A DNA stretch of 64,000 bases from assembly GCA_963402885.1 (NCBI GenBank), contig OY727094.1, forward strand, positions 33,110,501 through 33,174,500, written 5' to 3'. This document shows positions 23,496-39,933 of the stretch, one piece after another. Every line of letters begins with the position of its first letter. Position 1 is the stretch's first letter. The notes beneath the pieces were generated by a model. It did not search any database. It was given only the letters and a program-made list of their open reading frames with translations, and was not told the DNA's origin. The stretch is from Antedon bifida (lineage: Eukaryota; Echinodermata; Crinoidea; Comatulida; Antedonidae). Made by a program: the position numbers and the translations under genes.

Positions 23496-23994
23496 TAAGT
23501 CTGCATCAAAAAATATATTTAAAAACACACCAATGAAACTAATCATTGATATCAAACTATATTATATAATGTCTTCATTGTTTGATTTTTGTCATTTTTA
23601 GTTTTACAAATTCTACTACAACTTTGTTCTGTTGTTGTTACTGTGCCAATCTCATAATGTGTTTATTTGTAATAATTTAATTTCTAATTACGTTTTCATT
23701 TAATAAAACTGCTTTTGATAACTAATTACGTTTCATCATTAAGTTCATGTTATGTTTTGTAGTTTCAAGTTGTACCACTTTAATTTTAGTATTGGATGGT
23801 TAAAACCATCCAACCTAATTATAAAGAGTGAAATTACATTTATGATTTAATATTATTTTATCACATAATATTATCACATAATTACTTTAAAACATGCACA
23901 ACCAATTCTATACAATATATCAAGTAAAAAACATTGCATTATTATAAAAGAATCATTTTTATTAAATATGTCAGCACAGCTTATAAAGATTATA

Positions 23995-24181
23995 ATGAAT
24001 AAGAAACAAACATTCTTGTTTATCTGCATGCTACAGCTGTTAATAATTATTACTTTCGTTGCTAGTGTGCCGCGTGCGGAAGTACGCGCGCACGCTCCGT
24101 CGATGAAGGTAAGTATGTCAAAATAAAATGTTTAAAAACATTTTATAAAAGCTAATGTTTTAGATTATCATATTGATTTAA
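23995..24181 (+). CDS. Candidate small secreted peptide, cassette 2
   Basis: An exon of 114 bp at 23995-24108 encodes 38 residues starting MNKKQTFLFICMLQLLIIIT: a basic start, a long hydrophobic core and an Ala/Ser-rich exit (VASVPRAEV), a plausible signal peptide. A good donor (AAG|GTAAGT) follows, and 55 bp later TTTTAG precedes a short second exon that ends IIILI stop. The mature part would be tiny (VPRAEVRAHAPSMK...). It faces the 3' end of the NLR gene (convergent). It is conserved in all cassettes, but copy 1 is split by an insertion and copy 4 has a stop. I do not recognise the peptide; exon 2 is uncertain. Confidence 0.35.
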
Positions 24182-24343
24182 TCTACTATACGATTTATAT
24201 TATAAAAGTTCGTTTTTTTATTGAATACAAATTTAATGTTAGAAATGCAATTATTTGCGATATTAAAAATTGACACCTGCTTGCTGCGAGATTTTAAAAT
24301 GTGTTTGTTATATAGTAGAAGTAACATACGTTATCAGTGAAAA

Positions 24344-27300
24344 CTAATAATGAATAATTAGAATATTTCTTATTGCACACTTTTCAGACATGTGACGAAT
24401 GTCGTCAGCTGATAGATTGCAATCCATCATGACAAGCCTCGTCAGCTTAGGACACATAATGAGAAATGAAGAAAATGTATTAACATCAATGTTGTGAAGT
24501 TTACTATCAGAGATAGTGAGATCACCTAATGCTAATTGAACTAGTTTGAGAGAACATTCTGATACAAAGTCATTAAATACATCACGTGATAGATTCTCAA
24601 TCCAAACATAGTCACATTTATCGTCAATGCCTAAAATGTGTGCAATAACTCTTCCCTTTCGCTCCAATGCCATCTTACAACAAAAGGCACTGACACTACG
24701 ATCAACATATCGCATACAATACAATTGCATAATTAGACGGATGAAATGCCCATCACATTGTACACCTGGACTAATGTGATCAATAAACATTCTTATAGAG
24801 GTAGATATATCGTCCAAATGATTATTAATTTCTAAATCTTTGCTTGTCATGTGATTAATTAATTCATTTACCACATCATCTTTATGTTCTTTTTTAACAA
24901 AGTTTAAATTTCTCGGCAGATTGCGATATGTTGACAAACGATTTGTAACCGAGTGCTTGAGGAAACCGCCAGCTTTATCACCAAGGAAACCAGTTGCAAA
25001 CTCTGTCGCTCTGTATAAATGCTCACTCTCTCGTATCACCTCCCACTCATCATCATCCAATGGTGTAAGTAATGTTCGTACATCTGAGCACTCATTCTCC
25101 ATACCTTCACTTTCACATAATTTGCACAAGTAGAATCCCACCAATGACTCTACTATCAATTTGTGAGGAGGCATAAAAACGTTATCAAAATTCGATTTTA
25201 AAATCGGTGTGTCTTCGTAAACAAATCCAAGTTTCACGGACATATCAACCAAATCTGTATTCGTATGTTTATCATTCAAATCTTTCATGTTTATTGAAAG
25301 TTGATTTACTTTCAAGCTATCATACATACATTTTCCTAGCAATATCATAGCATTTACGTATTTTGCTGGTGTGTCTTCAAATTTAGAAAGCTTTGCGAAT
25401 TGTTTTTGTTTGTTGAACTGATTTAAAATATTACGAAATATTTCTTTAAAGAGTTCAGCTTTGTCTTTAGGAATGCTTTGACTGTCTTGCCATAGCAAAC
25501 AGATTGAAAAAAGCAGCATTGGATTTTTGCACATTTCATACGCTTCAGGATGTTTTCTCCCAGCCCGGTAAGTGTCAATATCCAATTCGTTTCGAAGGGA
25601 TTTTCTCAATTGTGGTTTTTCAAAATACTCAAAATGTTTGTCAATGTACTTTCCTATGCTCTCGTCATTAAATCCCTTAACCCTTACATGTACGTCACTC
25701 TCTTTTACGAATTCATCTATGTTTTCTGATCGTGAAGTAAGTATCACGGTACTTTCTTCTAGGTTGTTCTTTTTGAACAGACTAATTACGCTTGGATTAT
25801 TAAATCTCAATTCGTCTAACCCATCTAGTAGCAGTACAACTTTATCGTCATGTTTGTTTATGAATTTCTTAATTAACCGTGGATCATCTGGGAGATCTGT
25901 TTTTAAATTAAAATCTTCCATATCCAGTTGCTTTACAATGAGATCGGAAATGTTATCATCTTTGTCTAAATCCCGTACACTTAAAAGAAATACAATTTTA
26001 CCTTCAAATGCTTTAATTGATTGAGTAGCCGTAGCCCAGTTGTATGATAAATGCCTTAATATGGTAGTTTTACCTATCCCACCCTCCCCATCAATAAGAG
26101 CTCTACATCCAGGGGTGGAGCTGATTACATCTACCACTTCTGTTAATGTTGTTGGTTTGCAGCCTTTATTATTTTTAGCTTCTTTGTGTAGTTCCATATC
26201 AGTGAACATCTGCGAAATGTCAACTTTGTATCTACCACGCATTGTTGCAGGTGTAAATCTACTGGCCTGGCTACACAATTTCCTTTGTCTTTGAAGCAGA
26301 TATTTTTCAATCTTGTCTAGATACGAAGAAAAATGGCAAAAACAATATTTAGTTAATACATTTATTTTATTTAATAAGGGCCTTGCAATTTTTAGTACTG
26401 TAATACAATAAATAGTGCTGAAGCCGCGCCGAAGTAGTAAACCAAGTAAATAATATAGAGGGCGACAAACACAATTTATTATCAATCAGAAAGAAAACTC
26501 TGTTAAACGACTGGTGGTCGCCAGCAAATTGTAACAACCGTTAAATGTAGAGCAATCCACCGCTTATGGTAAAACCATATCAATCATTGATGCTGATGGC
26601 CGCTTTTAGGAAGAAAGCAAGGCGGTCGCTTTTTTTTAAACAAAGGTTCAATTTTGTAAAAAATATAATAATTCTATGCTGATCGTCGATAGTAAAACTA
26701 CATTAGCGTGAGGTAGCGTGAGGCAATTTCGTTACTCCATTAACTTTTGACTGTTCTACATAAGCTGTGTGTGTTTCTACTAGCTGGAAGTTTTACTAAA
26801 GCTGATTTTTCTAGATTCACTGTTTATGACATTAGCCTTGTAACACGCATATATTCATTTTTTTGTAGGTGAAATAAATACGTGTTGTAGGCCTACAGTG
26901 TAGTAAAACAAATTAAATTATTAATTTTATTAGATTATTCAGGCATCTCAGTACAACTTTTGTTCTTAATACAAAAGCAATAACAAATTAACAGAAATAG
27001 AAAATGCGTTCAAAGTGATAGTTTTTACATTTAATTTTAATAGGAAAAGTTAAAATTGTAAATAAATTTGCTTTTATTCAAAATTGAAATATTGCACGCG
27101 TGTACGAATTAATTTAATTAAAAACCTTGCCATTTATCCTAAATTAAAATTAGCTGGTAATTATCGTGGAGCTGCTGTTGTAAACACACGTTTGCAATAT
27201 TAAATGTAATTGATTTTACATATTCTATTAACTTTGGTCTTTCGTGCATGAAACGAGTTAAATGATACACGACCCAGGGTGTGACATTTTGTTTGTTTTT

Positions 27301-29469
27301 TTTTTTAAATACCATGCATGTATGTTATTAGGTTAAAAGGCTATTTGTTGTGTAAGATGTTTATGATTGAAATTTTATGCCAAATGGCATATACCATTGT
27401 GCATTTATAGGCCTTAATAAATGCTGTATCCATGAAAATCAAAGGGATTATAGAGGGCAGCATACATAATATATTATTAATCAGAACAAAACTTTAAACA
27501 ATGTTATATATTTGACGGTGAATTACTATTTTTGAATCTGATTACAAAATCTCGTTAAATGTTTTATGAAGACATTTTATTTTCAAATTAATTATGATTT
27601 TATAATGAGCAAGACGATGTGATTTTATTAATCATTCAATCTTTTATTATTTAATCTCAGAATCTCTGGTCCATAGAAAGTAAAATTACATATAATTAAA
27701 TGAATTAAAAATAAAAATTATTACTACTCATCTCATGTTTTTAATGCTTTAAGAATGTTTGATTGTTACAGAAATGTAGTATGAAGCCAAGTATTCACTT
27801 TAAAATGTTCCCATGTATATATTATTGTTGTTTATTTTTTCGCCAGATCATAAACTTTAATCACACTTTATGGTTAATGAAGTTATTGTTGCAACATTCG
27901 TTTTTTCATTGAATTGTAGTATAGGCTGAATTATAGAGGGCGGCAAACACAATTTTTAATCCATTAGAATTAATAAAACGTCCTCTGAAAATCTAACTTT
28001 TAGTAGACCTATTTTTATTTGTATTCAGTAAACAAACTTTGCAATGCGGATTAGAATTAAGCTTATTGGATCCCAAAGAATAATAATATGTGTAATATGA
28101 GTGGTACTTATTATGATGTTAACAACATTTCGTTTTTAAAACAATGAAGCTTCCTTATTATTATATCGTTCTACATTGTGGTCAGGATTGGAATTAAACA
28201 TCAAAAAGTATTTTGTTTAAATTATTATTCTGAAAGCAACTAACCTGTTTCTGATTTAACCTCTTTTGACATTCCTTGTCCTTCATTACTGGTCGCTACT
28301 GTTTTAATAATAAAATAATAAGAACAAAAATTAAAAGACAATTATTAATATTTAAAAAACTAACGATTGAGAGCAACATTATACGGTACATTATTAGTAA
28401 CTAACCTGTTTCTGATTTAACTTCTTTTCGCATTCCTTGTTCTTCATTACTACTGGTTGCCACTTGCCCTGTTTTAATAATAGAATAATAAGAACAAAAA
28501 ATGAAAATACTTATTCTACCTAAAAAACAAACGATTGAGAGCAAAATTATACGGTACATTATTATTAACTAACCTGTTTCTGATTTAACTTCTTTTCGCA
28601 TTCCTTGTTCGTCATTACTACTGGTTGCCACTTGCCCTGTTTTAATAAATGACAAAATGTAATGTATAATGATATTCTATACCTCTTTTTAAAAATGTCA
28701 GTAGGGAGCATTAATTCAACATGAGTATGTTTCATTATGTATAAGAAACTAACAAAAGAGAGATATTTATGTTCATAACATGCACCTTTATACCGACTGT
28801 AATTTTGTTATATTATAATATTTGGTACCATTTTGTCATAACGCTTCGCACTAACTTACCTTCAGTCGGAGGTTTCACTCTTGATTCCAGTCCAATCTTT
28901 CTTAGATCATTAATAAACTCTTCTTTTCTTTGTTTACAAATTATTTTTCTCTGTTCCAAATCCCAAATCATACTCCAGACATCTTCATAATTCTTTAACG
29001 CACTGCCATTGTACAGTGCATCAATTTTGCCGATATCTTCTTTGGTCAGTGCATTTCCTAAATTGACAATCCAGTGTCGATATGGGGTGAAATGTGTAAT
29101 CTTGATTTCTTGAACATCGAGAAAAGATTGTTGGAGAACTTTGATAACACCAAACGTTTGAGTTATTTTGATTGTTTGATAAAGTACTGTAAGCTTTTCT
29201 GAACTCAAATGTCCAAATTTAATTAATTGGTGTAGTAAGTCTATCGTTTTACGTGCTTTATCTATGTCCGCTACTGCAATTAAATCTCGGTATAAAACTT
29301 GCAGCAGTCGAAATAGGTGGTGGTCATCATACCAAGTTGAAACGTTCACTAAATCCAGATTAAAATCTACAATGATGAAAACATATAATTATAAAAATTG
29401 AAAATTCCAATACACTACCGTTACTCAATGCAACACAATAAACAATCATTATGTGTTACCTGTTGCCAT
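24344..29469 (-). CDS. NLR gene 2: DED-like x2, linker mini-exons, NACHT, LRR tail
   Basis: Minus-strand coding exons: 29460-29469 (Met-Ala-Thr), 28860-29366, 28574-28636, 28406-28468, 28245-28298, 24344-26316. All junctions are phase 1; total 2670 nt, 889 aa. The protein starts MATDFNLDLVNVSTWYDD. Two helical death-fold modules follow (about residues 15-85 and 95-165). The NACHT exon begins at DKIEKYLLQRQRK after the acceptor TATCTAG and carries Walker A GEGGIGKTT (~309-317), Walker B VVLLLDGLDEL and VILTSRSEN. The LRR tail ends ...CAIRNILIIHY. The start is chosen because an upstream ATG in the same exon is out of frame and closes quickly. No break is seen. Probably an intact NLR immune sensor or adaptor. 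Confidence 0.87.
28245..28636 (-). other. NLR 2 linker: three phase-1 mini-exons
   Basis: Mini-exons at 28574-28636, 28406-28468 (63 bp each) and 28245-28298 (54 bp, acceptor shifted so it lacks the first three codons). They encode variants of QVATSSNEEQGMRKEVKSET. Spacing is 161-168 bp, and the introns contain the same GAGAGCAAAATTATACGG string, so exon plus intron was duplicated as a unit. Confidence 0.8.
28860..29366 (-). other. NLR 2 exon with tandem death-fold (DED-like) modules
   Basis: Acceptor CATTGTAG before ATTTTAATCTGG and donor CTGAAG|GTAAGT. Residues include LLQVLYRDLIAVADIDKA, LLHQLIKFGHLSSEKL (module 1) and YRHWIVNLGNALTKEDIGK, IWDLEQRKIICKQRKEEF (module 2). About 60% alike to the copy 3 exon by eye and only loosely similar to copy 1. 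Confidence 0.7.
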
Positions 29470-29584
29470 GGTGTCTATTTTGTGTCTTCATTTCTGAAAA
29501 ATAATTTAATTTACAAATAAATAAATCTACTTCCGGTAGGATGTATACTTAGGAAGTGTCGTTTCATACGTTTTCATTCCAACT

Positions 29585-29640
29585 TAAAGCTCTGTCTACA
29601 CTATCAAACTAGTTTGACAAAAAAGTGTGATAATAATAAT
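29585..29640. mobile_element. Half of a short TIR MITE
   Basis: AAGCTCTGTCTACACTATCA at 29587 and onward is the same terminus as the complete MITE at 50079-50218. The other terminus is not found nearby, so this is a truncated copy. Confidence 0.6.
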
Positions 29641-30720
29641 TAAATGATATACAGTATTAACAAGAACATAAATAATAAAATAATAATAAACAATATAATA
29701 TTTAAATTAAATGACATCTTTAATAATAGGTCTAATAATATTTTCTTTAAAAAATAACATATTAATAACATTGATAATAATACTAATAATAAATAATAAC
29801 ACTCCATCAAAGTTAAGTATTGTACTTTTTTGCTCTTTAGTTTCTTTATTGTACAATCCGTTTCCTTTCTTATAAATGTTTTTTTTTTATTTTCTCTTGT
29901 CACAAACTCCCTTTATGTATGTTTCCGAGCGGTTGAAAATACTTTAGGAACTCCCTTGTGACATAAAAGTATACACACAAAATCCACAAAGTTGTAAAAT
30001 AACTCAAAACAAAGCTTTCATTTCAATCAACTTCAATCTTCAACAATCCAGTAAGCACTTTAAACAACAGCTTCACAATAACCTTTACAATCTAATATCC
30101 AACATCTAATATTCAATTACCTTCTTCAAAATAAATGCTTCAATCAAAAATCCTTCTCCCTCCTTACAATTGTCATACTTCCCCTTATTATACAATATGA
30201 CCTTCTAGATCATTCCTTATACTTCTTACTCTATTGGATTACAGTTTATAGTATACTTCTGGAATGTTCCTGATTGTTCTTATATTAATTATACATGGTT
30301 TCTTAAATCTAAACATACTCTTATTCTAGAATGTTCATGTAGATACTATGTTACTGTATATGTTAGGGAATGGTAATTTATTACATCTCTTTATACTTTT
30401 ATTTAGCCTTCAGGCTAACATAATGTATGTAAGAACGTGTGCCGCCGATTTAAAGGCTTATGTTCAATAAAGTTTTATTTTATTTATTTATTTTTTATTT
30501 TCTAGAAATCAAATACCAAAAACAAAGGAACTTAACCAATCAGCATCGATTAATTGACTTACAGGGTGGAGCCTAAACCCCCTATAAAGAGGCAATATAT
30601 TGAAACAAAAAGAGACCGAGTTTTAAGTCGAAAAAGAAAGTTCGAATGAGAGGGTCTAAGGCTTGATGCCAAAATGCTTCGTTCTGCTTGCATATACAGT
30701 TTTAGTTTTATAAAAGGAGT
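29641..30720. other. Non-coding segment specific to cassette 2, with a promoter-like block
   Basis: Mostly AT-rich. Around 30535-30600 there is a CCAATCAG box followed ~50 bp later by CCCCCTATAAAGAGG (CCAAT plus TATA spacing), and AATAAAGTTTTATT lies near 30467. TATGTTAGGGAA occurs at 30359 and 30723. No gene body was recognised downstream. Confidence 0.35.
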
Positions 30721-30726
30721 ATTATG

Positions 30727-30945
30727 TTAGGGAAGGCTGGTTCCCTGTCTGAATCACAGAGGAAAGGAGTGGGACAAGAGAATGAAAGAAACGGAAGAGA
30801 GACAAGAGAACCGAAAACATGTCTGCTCGAGATGATACGTAAGTATCTTAAGAAGGCTGGTTCCCTGTCTGACTCATGAAAAAGTGGGACAAGAAAAGAA
30901 AAGAAACGGAAGATAGACAAGAGAGCCGAAAACATACACAAAGAC
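30727..30945. repeat. Tandem duplication of ~118 bp
   Basis: GAAGGCTGGTTCCCTGTCTG occurs near 30733 and again at 30851, each followed by GGGACAAGA... and a purine-rich stretch ending GAACCGAAAACAT or GAGCCGAAAACAT. The copies have diverged. No coding role is seen. Confidence 0.8.
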
Positions 30946-31390
30946 AAAGAAGCATCATTCCAGACTCCATTACAAAACGGTAGTCTGACTTCGTTTTTAT
31001 TATTATTTTTCGGTCAAGTTGGACGAGAATAGAACTTTCAATGATTTCAAGATCTTTGATTCATTGCGTATGAGTATAAATTGAATGTATCCTTATTACT
31101 AGAACCCTACTTAAAATATAAGCAGAAGTATTATATCTTATGCCTATATTATTATGATATATTGTTTATTGTGATCAGGGACAACTTCCTGTTGTGATGG
31201 CATTCTTCTGTTCAGAGAAACTCGCTGTTTATTGTTACGATTATTATGTGGAATAGGGCCTACGTTCAGTTATTTAACAAAACCACGTGAAGCCACACCC
31301 TATCCCCTAACTAAAAAAAGTCATCAGAACTACACCTATATTCTCATTGTTTTGCAAATAAATGTTCCGAACTAATTAAAATGAAATTGT

Positions 31391-31880
31391 AAACTTACAA
31401 ATTGGCTTAAGACTGGACTGTAACTGGATCTCGTATCTGGACTATCAATATACCGATACAGTTAAATGTGACGATTTATAGCAGCAACTGCACCACTCCC
31501 TTTGACGTCAACTACTGTATAATTCAGTGTAAACTTACAAATGGCTTAAGACTGGACTGTAACTGGATCTCGTATCTGGACTATCAATATACCGATACAG
31601 TTAAATGTGACGATTTGTAGCAGCAACTGCACCACTCCCTTTGACGTCAACTACTGTGTAATTATTATTCATAATCCACGTATATGTATGCTATATTGAC
31701 TTTGTCCGTGACGTCACAAAAACTTTTCCACGGTCCAACTGTCTTTCTGTTGAAACACAATGTATACGATTATTATATCGACACCGTCGTACGACGTCTA
31801 TAAATATTCCATTCAAAATTTCAGAGAAAGTATTTTTAGAAAATTACCAGCTAGAATCTTTTTAAATAATATTTAAAAAC
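31391..31880 (-). promoter_or_regulatory. NLR 2 promoter and 5' non-coding exon, tandemly duplicated
   Basis: Same block as upstream of NLR 1. Donor CCAATTT|GTAAGTTT has its G at 31398. A second copy of exon end plus donor follows at 31538 because ~140 bp (31391-31530) is repeated at 31531-31670. CRE-like TTGACGTCAACTAC appears in both copies, and GTGACGTCAC near 31709, with TATTTATAG (minus strand) near 31800. The repeat gives this gene two alternative first-exon donors. Confidence 0.5.
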
Positions 31881-32530
31881 TGCAAAACGTCATGGTATGG
31901 AATTATGTTACAAGTGGTTAGAGTTGAATATAAGTTGTCCATGCACCTACAAAAAACGGAGTGCATTTTGTTTGGATCTAAAAGAAAAGTTTAAAATATT
32001 GAGAATTTCAAATCACTTTTAATGATCATAATGTCCTTTAGCCATGATTCCATAAGTACCTTGGTTTACAAATTGATAACTGTATTTCAAATGAAGAATA
32101 TGTTACATGTATTATTATGAAACAAAAGCAAATTCGACCAGATTGAAATTTCTTTATATTTTGGTCTATAAATATTCCATTCAAAATTTCAGAGAAAGTA
32201 TTTTTAGAAAATTACCAGCTAGAATCTTTTTAAATAATATTTAAAAACTGCAAAACGTCATGGTATGGAATTATGTTACAAGTGGTTGGAGTTGAATATA
32301 AGTTGTCCATGCACCCACAAAAAACGGAGTGCATTTTGTTTGGATCTAAAAGAAAAGTTTAAAATATTTAGAATTTCAAATCACTTTTAATGATCATAAT
32401 GTCCTTTAGTCATGATTCCATAAGTACCTTGGTTTACAAATTGATAACTGTATTTCAAATGAAGAATATGTTACATGTATTATTATGAAACAAAAGCAAA
32501 TTCGACCAGATTGAAATTTCTGTACAGACA
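31797..32530. repeat. ~367-bp tandem duplication spanning promoter edge and LINE
   Basis: TCTATAAATATTCCATTC begins both copies (31797 and 32164). Each contains the NLR promoter upstream edge and a LINE RT segment (KTECILFGSKRK in frame). The copies differ at only a few bases, so the duplication is recent and happened after the LINE had landed. Confidence 0.9.
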
Positions 32531-33175
32531 GGCTAGCTGTTTGGACAAGCAAAGGGAAACTGTTATGCTCTGCATTAATTCAGTGTATTTTCGACTATGC
32601 TGCAACAGACTGGTATTCTGGTATAACTTCATTCCTTCCAAATAAACTCCAGGTAACCCAAAACAAAATTGTACGGTTTATTCTCAACATTGCCTCTATT
32701 GGTCAGGAACAACCAAAACGGCTGTTGGTTATCTGAACATAAACAACAGAGTTAAATTTCTAAGATAGACTTCAGGTATTATAGGTCCACGCCTATAAGA
32801 TATACCATGATGTAGATTCCACTTTTTTAGCAGACAATTTTACAAATATTTCTACGTACTGTACGAGGAAATTAAATGAACATTTTGTAATTCCTAATAT
32901 CAAAGTGTTAGCTTCGAAAACATTTTATTATCATACTATATTAAAGATTGGAATAATGTTCCACCAAACATAAAAGGTATAAAAACACTTAATGAGTATA
33001 AACGTGCTATAAAGCTTTATCTTAGTAGGCCTAATGTGCATAGCTAGACTGATAGTAATTGTGAACGGTTGTTATATTTTTGTGAATGTTTCTATGTTTT
33101 TGTTATAAGGACTCCATTGGTAAGCTCTTTTAGATCTAAGGGTAATGATTGTACCGAATAAAACAAACAAACAAA
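31893..33175 (+). mobile_element. Degenerate LINE (CR1/L2-like) 3' part
   Basis: Recognisable translated pieces include KTECILFGSKRK, FDYAATDWYSGITSFLPNK, QVTQNKIVRFILNI, YKIYHDVDSTFLADNFTNIS, DWNNVPPNIKGIKTLNEYKR and a 3' end of GATTGTACCGAATAAAACAA plus ACAAAC repeats. This is the carboxyl half of the same LINE family as at 14.55-16.8 kb, without the tandem arrays. Several stops and frame changes; inactive. Confidence 0.85.
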
Positions 33176-33179
33176 AATG

Positions 33180-33590
33180 TATCCGACTTATAGTAATAAA
33201 AAAAATTGCAGATAATAATTTTTCTGGTACAGTAGGTATATTGATGATTGTAGCTAAACACACGTATACAAATATAAATTGCAAAAGAATCAATTATTCC
33301 AATATTCATTTGGAAACAACTGCACCCTAGGTCAACTTTAATATCGGGATCACATGCCGCTATTGACTTTGGCCGTGACGTAACAAAAGCTGTTCCACAG
33401 TCTAATGCAGGTCTTTCTGTAGATACACAATAGGATTACTGAAGTCTATACTTATTCACTCAAAATTACACTAAACTATTTTTAGAAAAACACACAGAAT
33501 CCTCGATTTAAATGTCAAGATCAATATACATAATAGAATGTTTAAATAAAACGTACGGTAACCTATTTGGTTCTGAAAATGACGTGAGTT
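33180..33590. other. Cassette segment with CRE-like sequence
   Basis: Homologous to 16800-17205. Here the CRE palindrome is altered to GTGACGTAAC (near 33376). No gene is seen. Confidence 0.5.
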
Positions 33591-33597
33591 TCTCAAC

Positions 33598-33724
33598 GTT
33601 TCGATCAATTATGCTTTGATGTTCATAGATAATTATGATCCGACGTCCTGCTTAAGAGTGAGGAGTTTATTTTCTGATTCTCACAAACAGGATGATCAAA
33701 TTAATGATTGAAACGTCGAGAAAC
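33598..33724. repeat. Conserved imperfect inverted repeat, copy 2
   Basis: GTTTCTCAACGTTTCGATCA and TGATTGAAACGTCGAGAAAC at its ends, as at 17213-17354. The right arm has lost AAGTAA relative to copy 1. Confidence 0.6.
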
Positions 33725-34084
33725 CCAACAATTCATTCATTTCAGAACTAATATACGCGTACGTGGGTACTGCAAACTTTATATACATTTGATTTCGCCA
33801 AGCAAACCTTCAAACAATTCTCATAATTGTTCCATTGTCTTTCTTTGTCCAGTCGGCATTCATCATTTTATACCTTTTACATATTTGCTATACGGTTCAT
33901 ATGCTAAAACTGGCATCTTTACCGTCCTCATGATGACTCAGCATTATCGCATCGTCACTGCGCCGGCAATATTACAAAACAATTGTTGTTGTATTGTATT
34001 TAAATGCTGGGTACGAAAAAAATAAACGAATTGAGTTATATTTTGATATCGAAATAGTGATGAAAAATTAAATTGGTAAAATAA

Positions 34085-34282
34085 ATTATTTTTAAAAAAC
34101 TGGTACGGTGTCATGTTGTCCGTTGAAGGCGCTCTTTGGTTTCTATTTAAAACGACTAGAGCAGGTGGTTAATGGTTTGGTGGTATCAATTCACACAGCG
34201 CGGCCTTTATGAATAATAAAAAGGTGTAGCTCTAGGCCTAGGTAAGGCCTGTTGTAGTTTGTTCTAAGAGCCACAAACTTAG
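34085..34282 (+). promoter_or_regulatory. HELLS-type promoter and 5' non-coding exon, cassette 2
   Basis: Nearly identical to 18130-18320, with the donor AACTTAG|GTAAGC at 34283. Confidence 0.4.
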
Positions 34283-34559
34283 GTAAGCTGGGTGTTAGTT
34301 TGTTTCTTTTTTGGTAATACGCTAGGCCTAGACTCTACTGGTGCCTGCATGGCACCTAACTAACGTGACAAATATTTATGAACACATCAATTGTTATCCC
34401 CCTATAGGCCTCCACCACACACAGGCAGCCAGCAGTCGTGCGTGTACCACTCTTTTTTTCTCTCTTTTCTAGCCCACACAAACTAGAGAGTCGCAGGAGG
34501 GAAGTGTGACTTCTAACTAGCCTAGTTTAGTAGCCTACTACTATCTAGGCCTGGGCCTA

Positions 34560-38540
<3,981 letters not shown>

Positions 38541-39603
38541 ATTAACACCAAGTGTTATTTACAAGTCAGCACAGTGTTCAGGTTTAAAATATTGTTAACA
38601 CCAAGTGTTATTACAAGTCAGCACAGTGTTCAGGTTTAAACTATTGTTAACACCAAGTGTTATTACAAGTCAGCACAGTGTTCAGGTTTAAACTATTATT
38701 ACCACCAAGTGTTATTACAAGTCAGCACAGTGTTCAGGTTTAAACTATTGTTAACACCAAGTGTTATTACAAGTCAGCACAGTGTTCAGGTTTAAACTAT
38801 TGTTAACACCAAGTGTTATTACAAGTCAGCACAGTGTTCAGGTTTAAACTATTGTTAACACCAAGTGTTATTACAAGTCAGCACAGTGTTCAGGTTTAAA
38901 CTATTGTTAAGACCAAGTGTTATTACAAGTCAGCACAGTGTTCAGGTTTAAACTATTTTTAACACCAAGTGTTATTACTCTTACAACATAAAGAAAATCA
39001 AAGACTGTACACAAATATATCTGAACATTAAGTAGAACTTTTAATTATTCCAATCTATATATTTTCACCCTTAAATTTATTTTATACAGAATTATATTTC
39101 ACTATTTCTACATCATAACATAAAAAATAAGTCTACATCAAAAAATATATTTAAAAACACACCAATGAAACTAATCATTGATATCAAACTATATTATATA
39201 ATGTCTTCATTGTTTGATTTTTGTCATTTTTAGTTTTACAAATTCTACTACAACTTTGTTCTGTTGTTGTTACTGTGCCAAAACATCTCATAATGTGTTT
39301 ATTTGTTAATTTAATTTCTAATTACGTTTTCATTTAATAAAACTGCTTTTGATAACAAATTACGTTTCATCATTATGTTCATGTTATGTTTTATAGTTTC
39401 AAGTTGTACCACTTTACTTTTAGTATTTAACCATCCAACCTAATTATAAAGAGTTGTATTAATTACATTTAATATAATATTATCACATAATTACTTTAAA
39501 ACACGCACAACCAATTCTATACAATATATAAAGTAAAAAACATTGCATTATTATAAAAAAATCATTTTCATTTAATATGTCAGCACAGCTTATAAAGATT
39601 ATA

Positions 39604-39717
39604 ATGAATAAGAAACAAACATTCTTGTTTATCTGCATGCTACAGCTGTTAATAATTATTACTTCCGTTGCTAGTGTGCCGCGTGCGGAAGTACGCGCGC
39701 GCGCTCCGTCGATGAAG
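39604..39717 (+). CDS. Signal-peptide-like exon, cassette 3
   Basis: 114 bp, 38 residues, MNKKQTFLFICMLQLLIIIT then SVASVPRAEVRARAPSMK, followed by GTAAAGTATG (donor weakened by one inserted A compared with GTAAGTATG). Continues to a TTTTAG acceptor near 39763. Same convergent position opposite the NLR 3' end. Confidence 0.35.
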
Positions 39718-39933
39718 GTAAAGTATGTCAAAATAAAATGTTTACAAACATTTTTATGTTTTAGATTATCATATTGATTTAATCTACTATACGATTTATA
39801 TATAACAGGTCGTTTTTATATTGAATACAAATTTAATGTTAGAAATGCAATTATTTGCGATATCAAAAATTGACACCTGCTTGCTGCGAGATTTAAAAAT
39901 GTGTCTGTTATATAGTAGAAGTAACATACGTTA

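Noticed and set aside
24344-26485. 713-residue ORF taken as the full NLR 2 protein
   Set aside because: Its first ~57 residues are intron; the acceptor TATCTAG before DKIEKYLLQ and phase-1 agreement with upstream exons show it is a terminal exon.
30359-30733. Possible solo LTR fossil (CCAAT and TATA boxes, AATAAA, direct TATGTTAGGGAA)
   Set aside because: No clear inverted TG/CA ends, no target duplication and no internal retroviral sequence; kept only as a promoter-like block.
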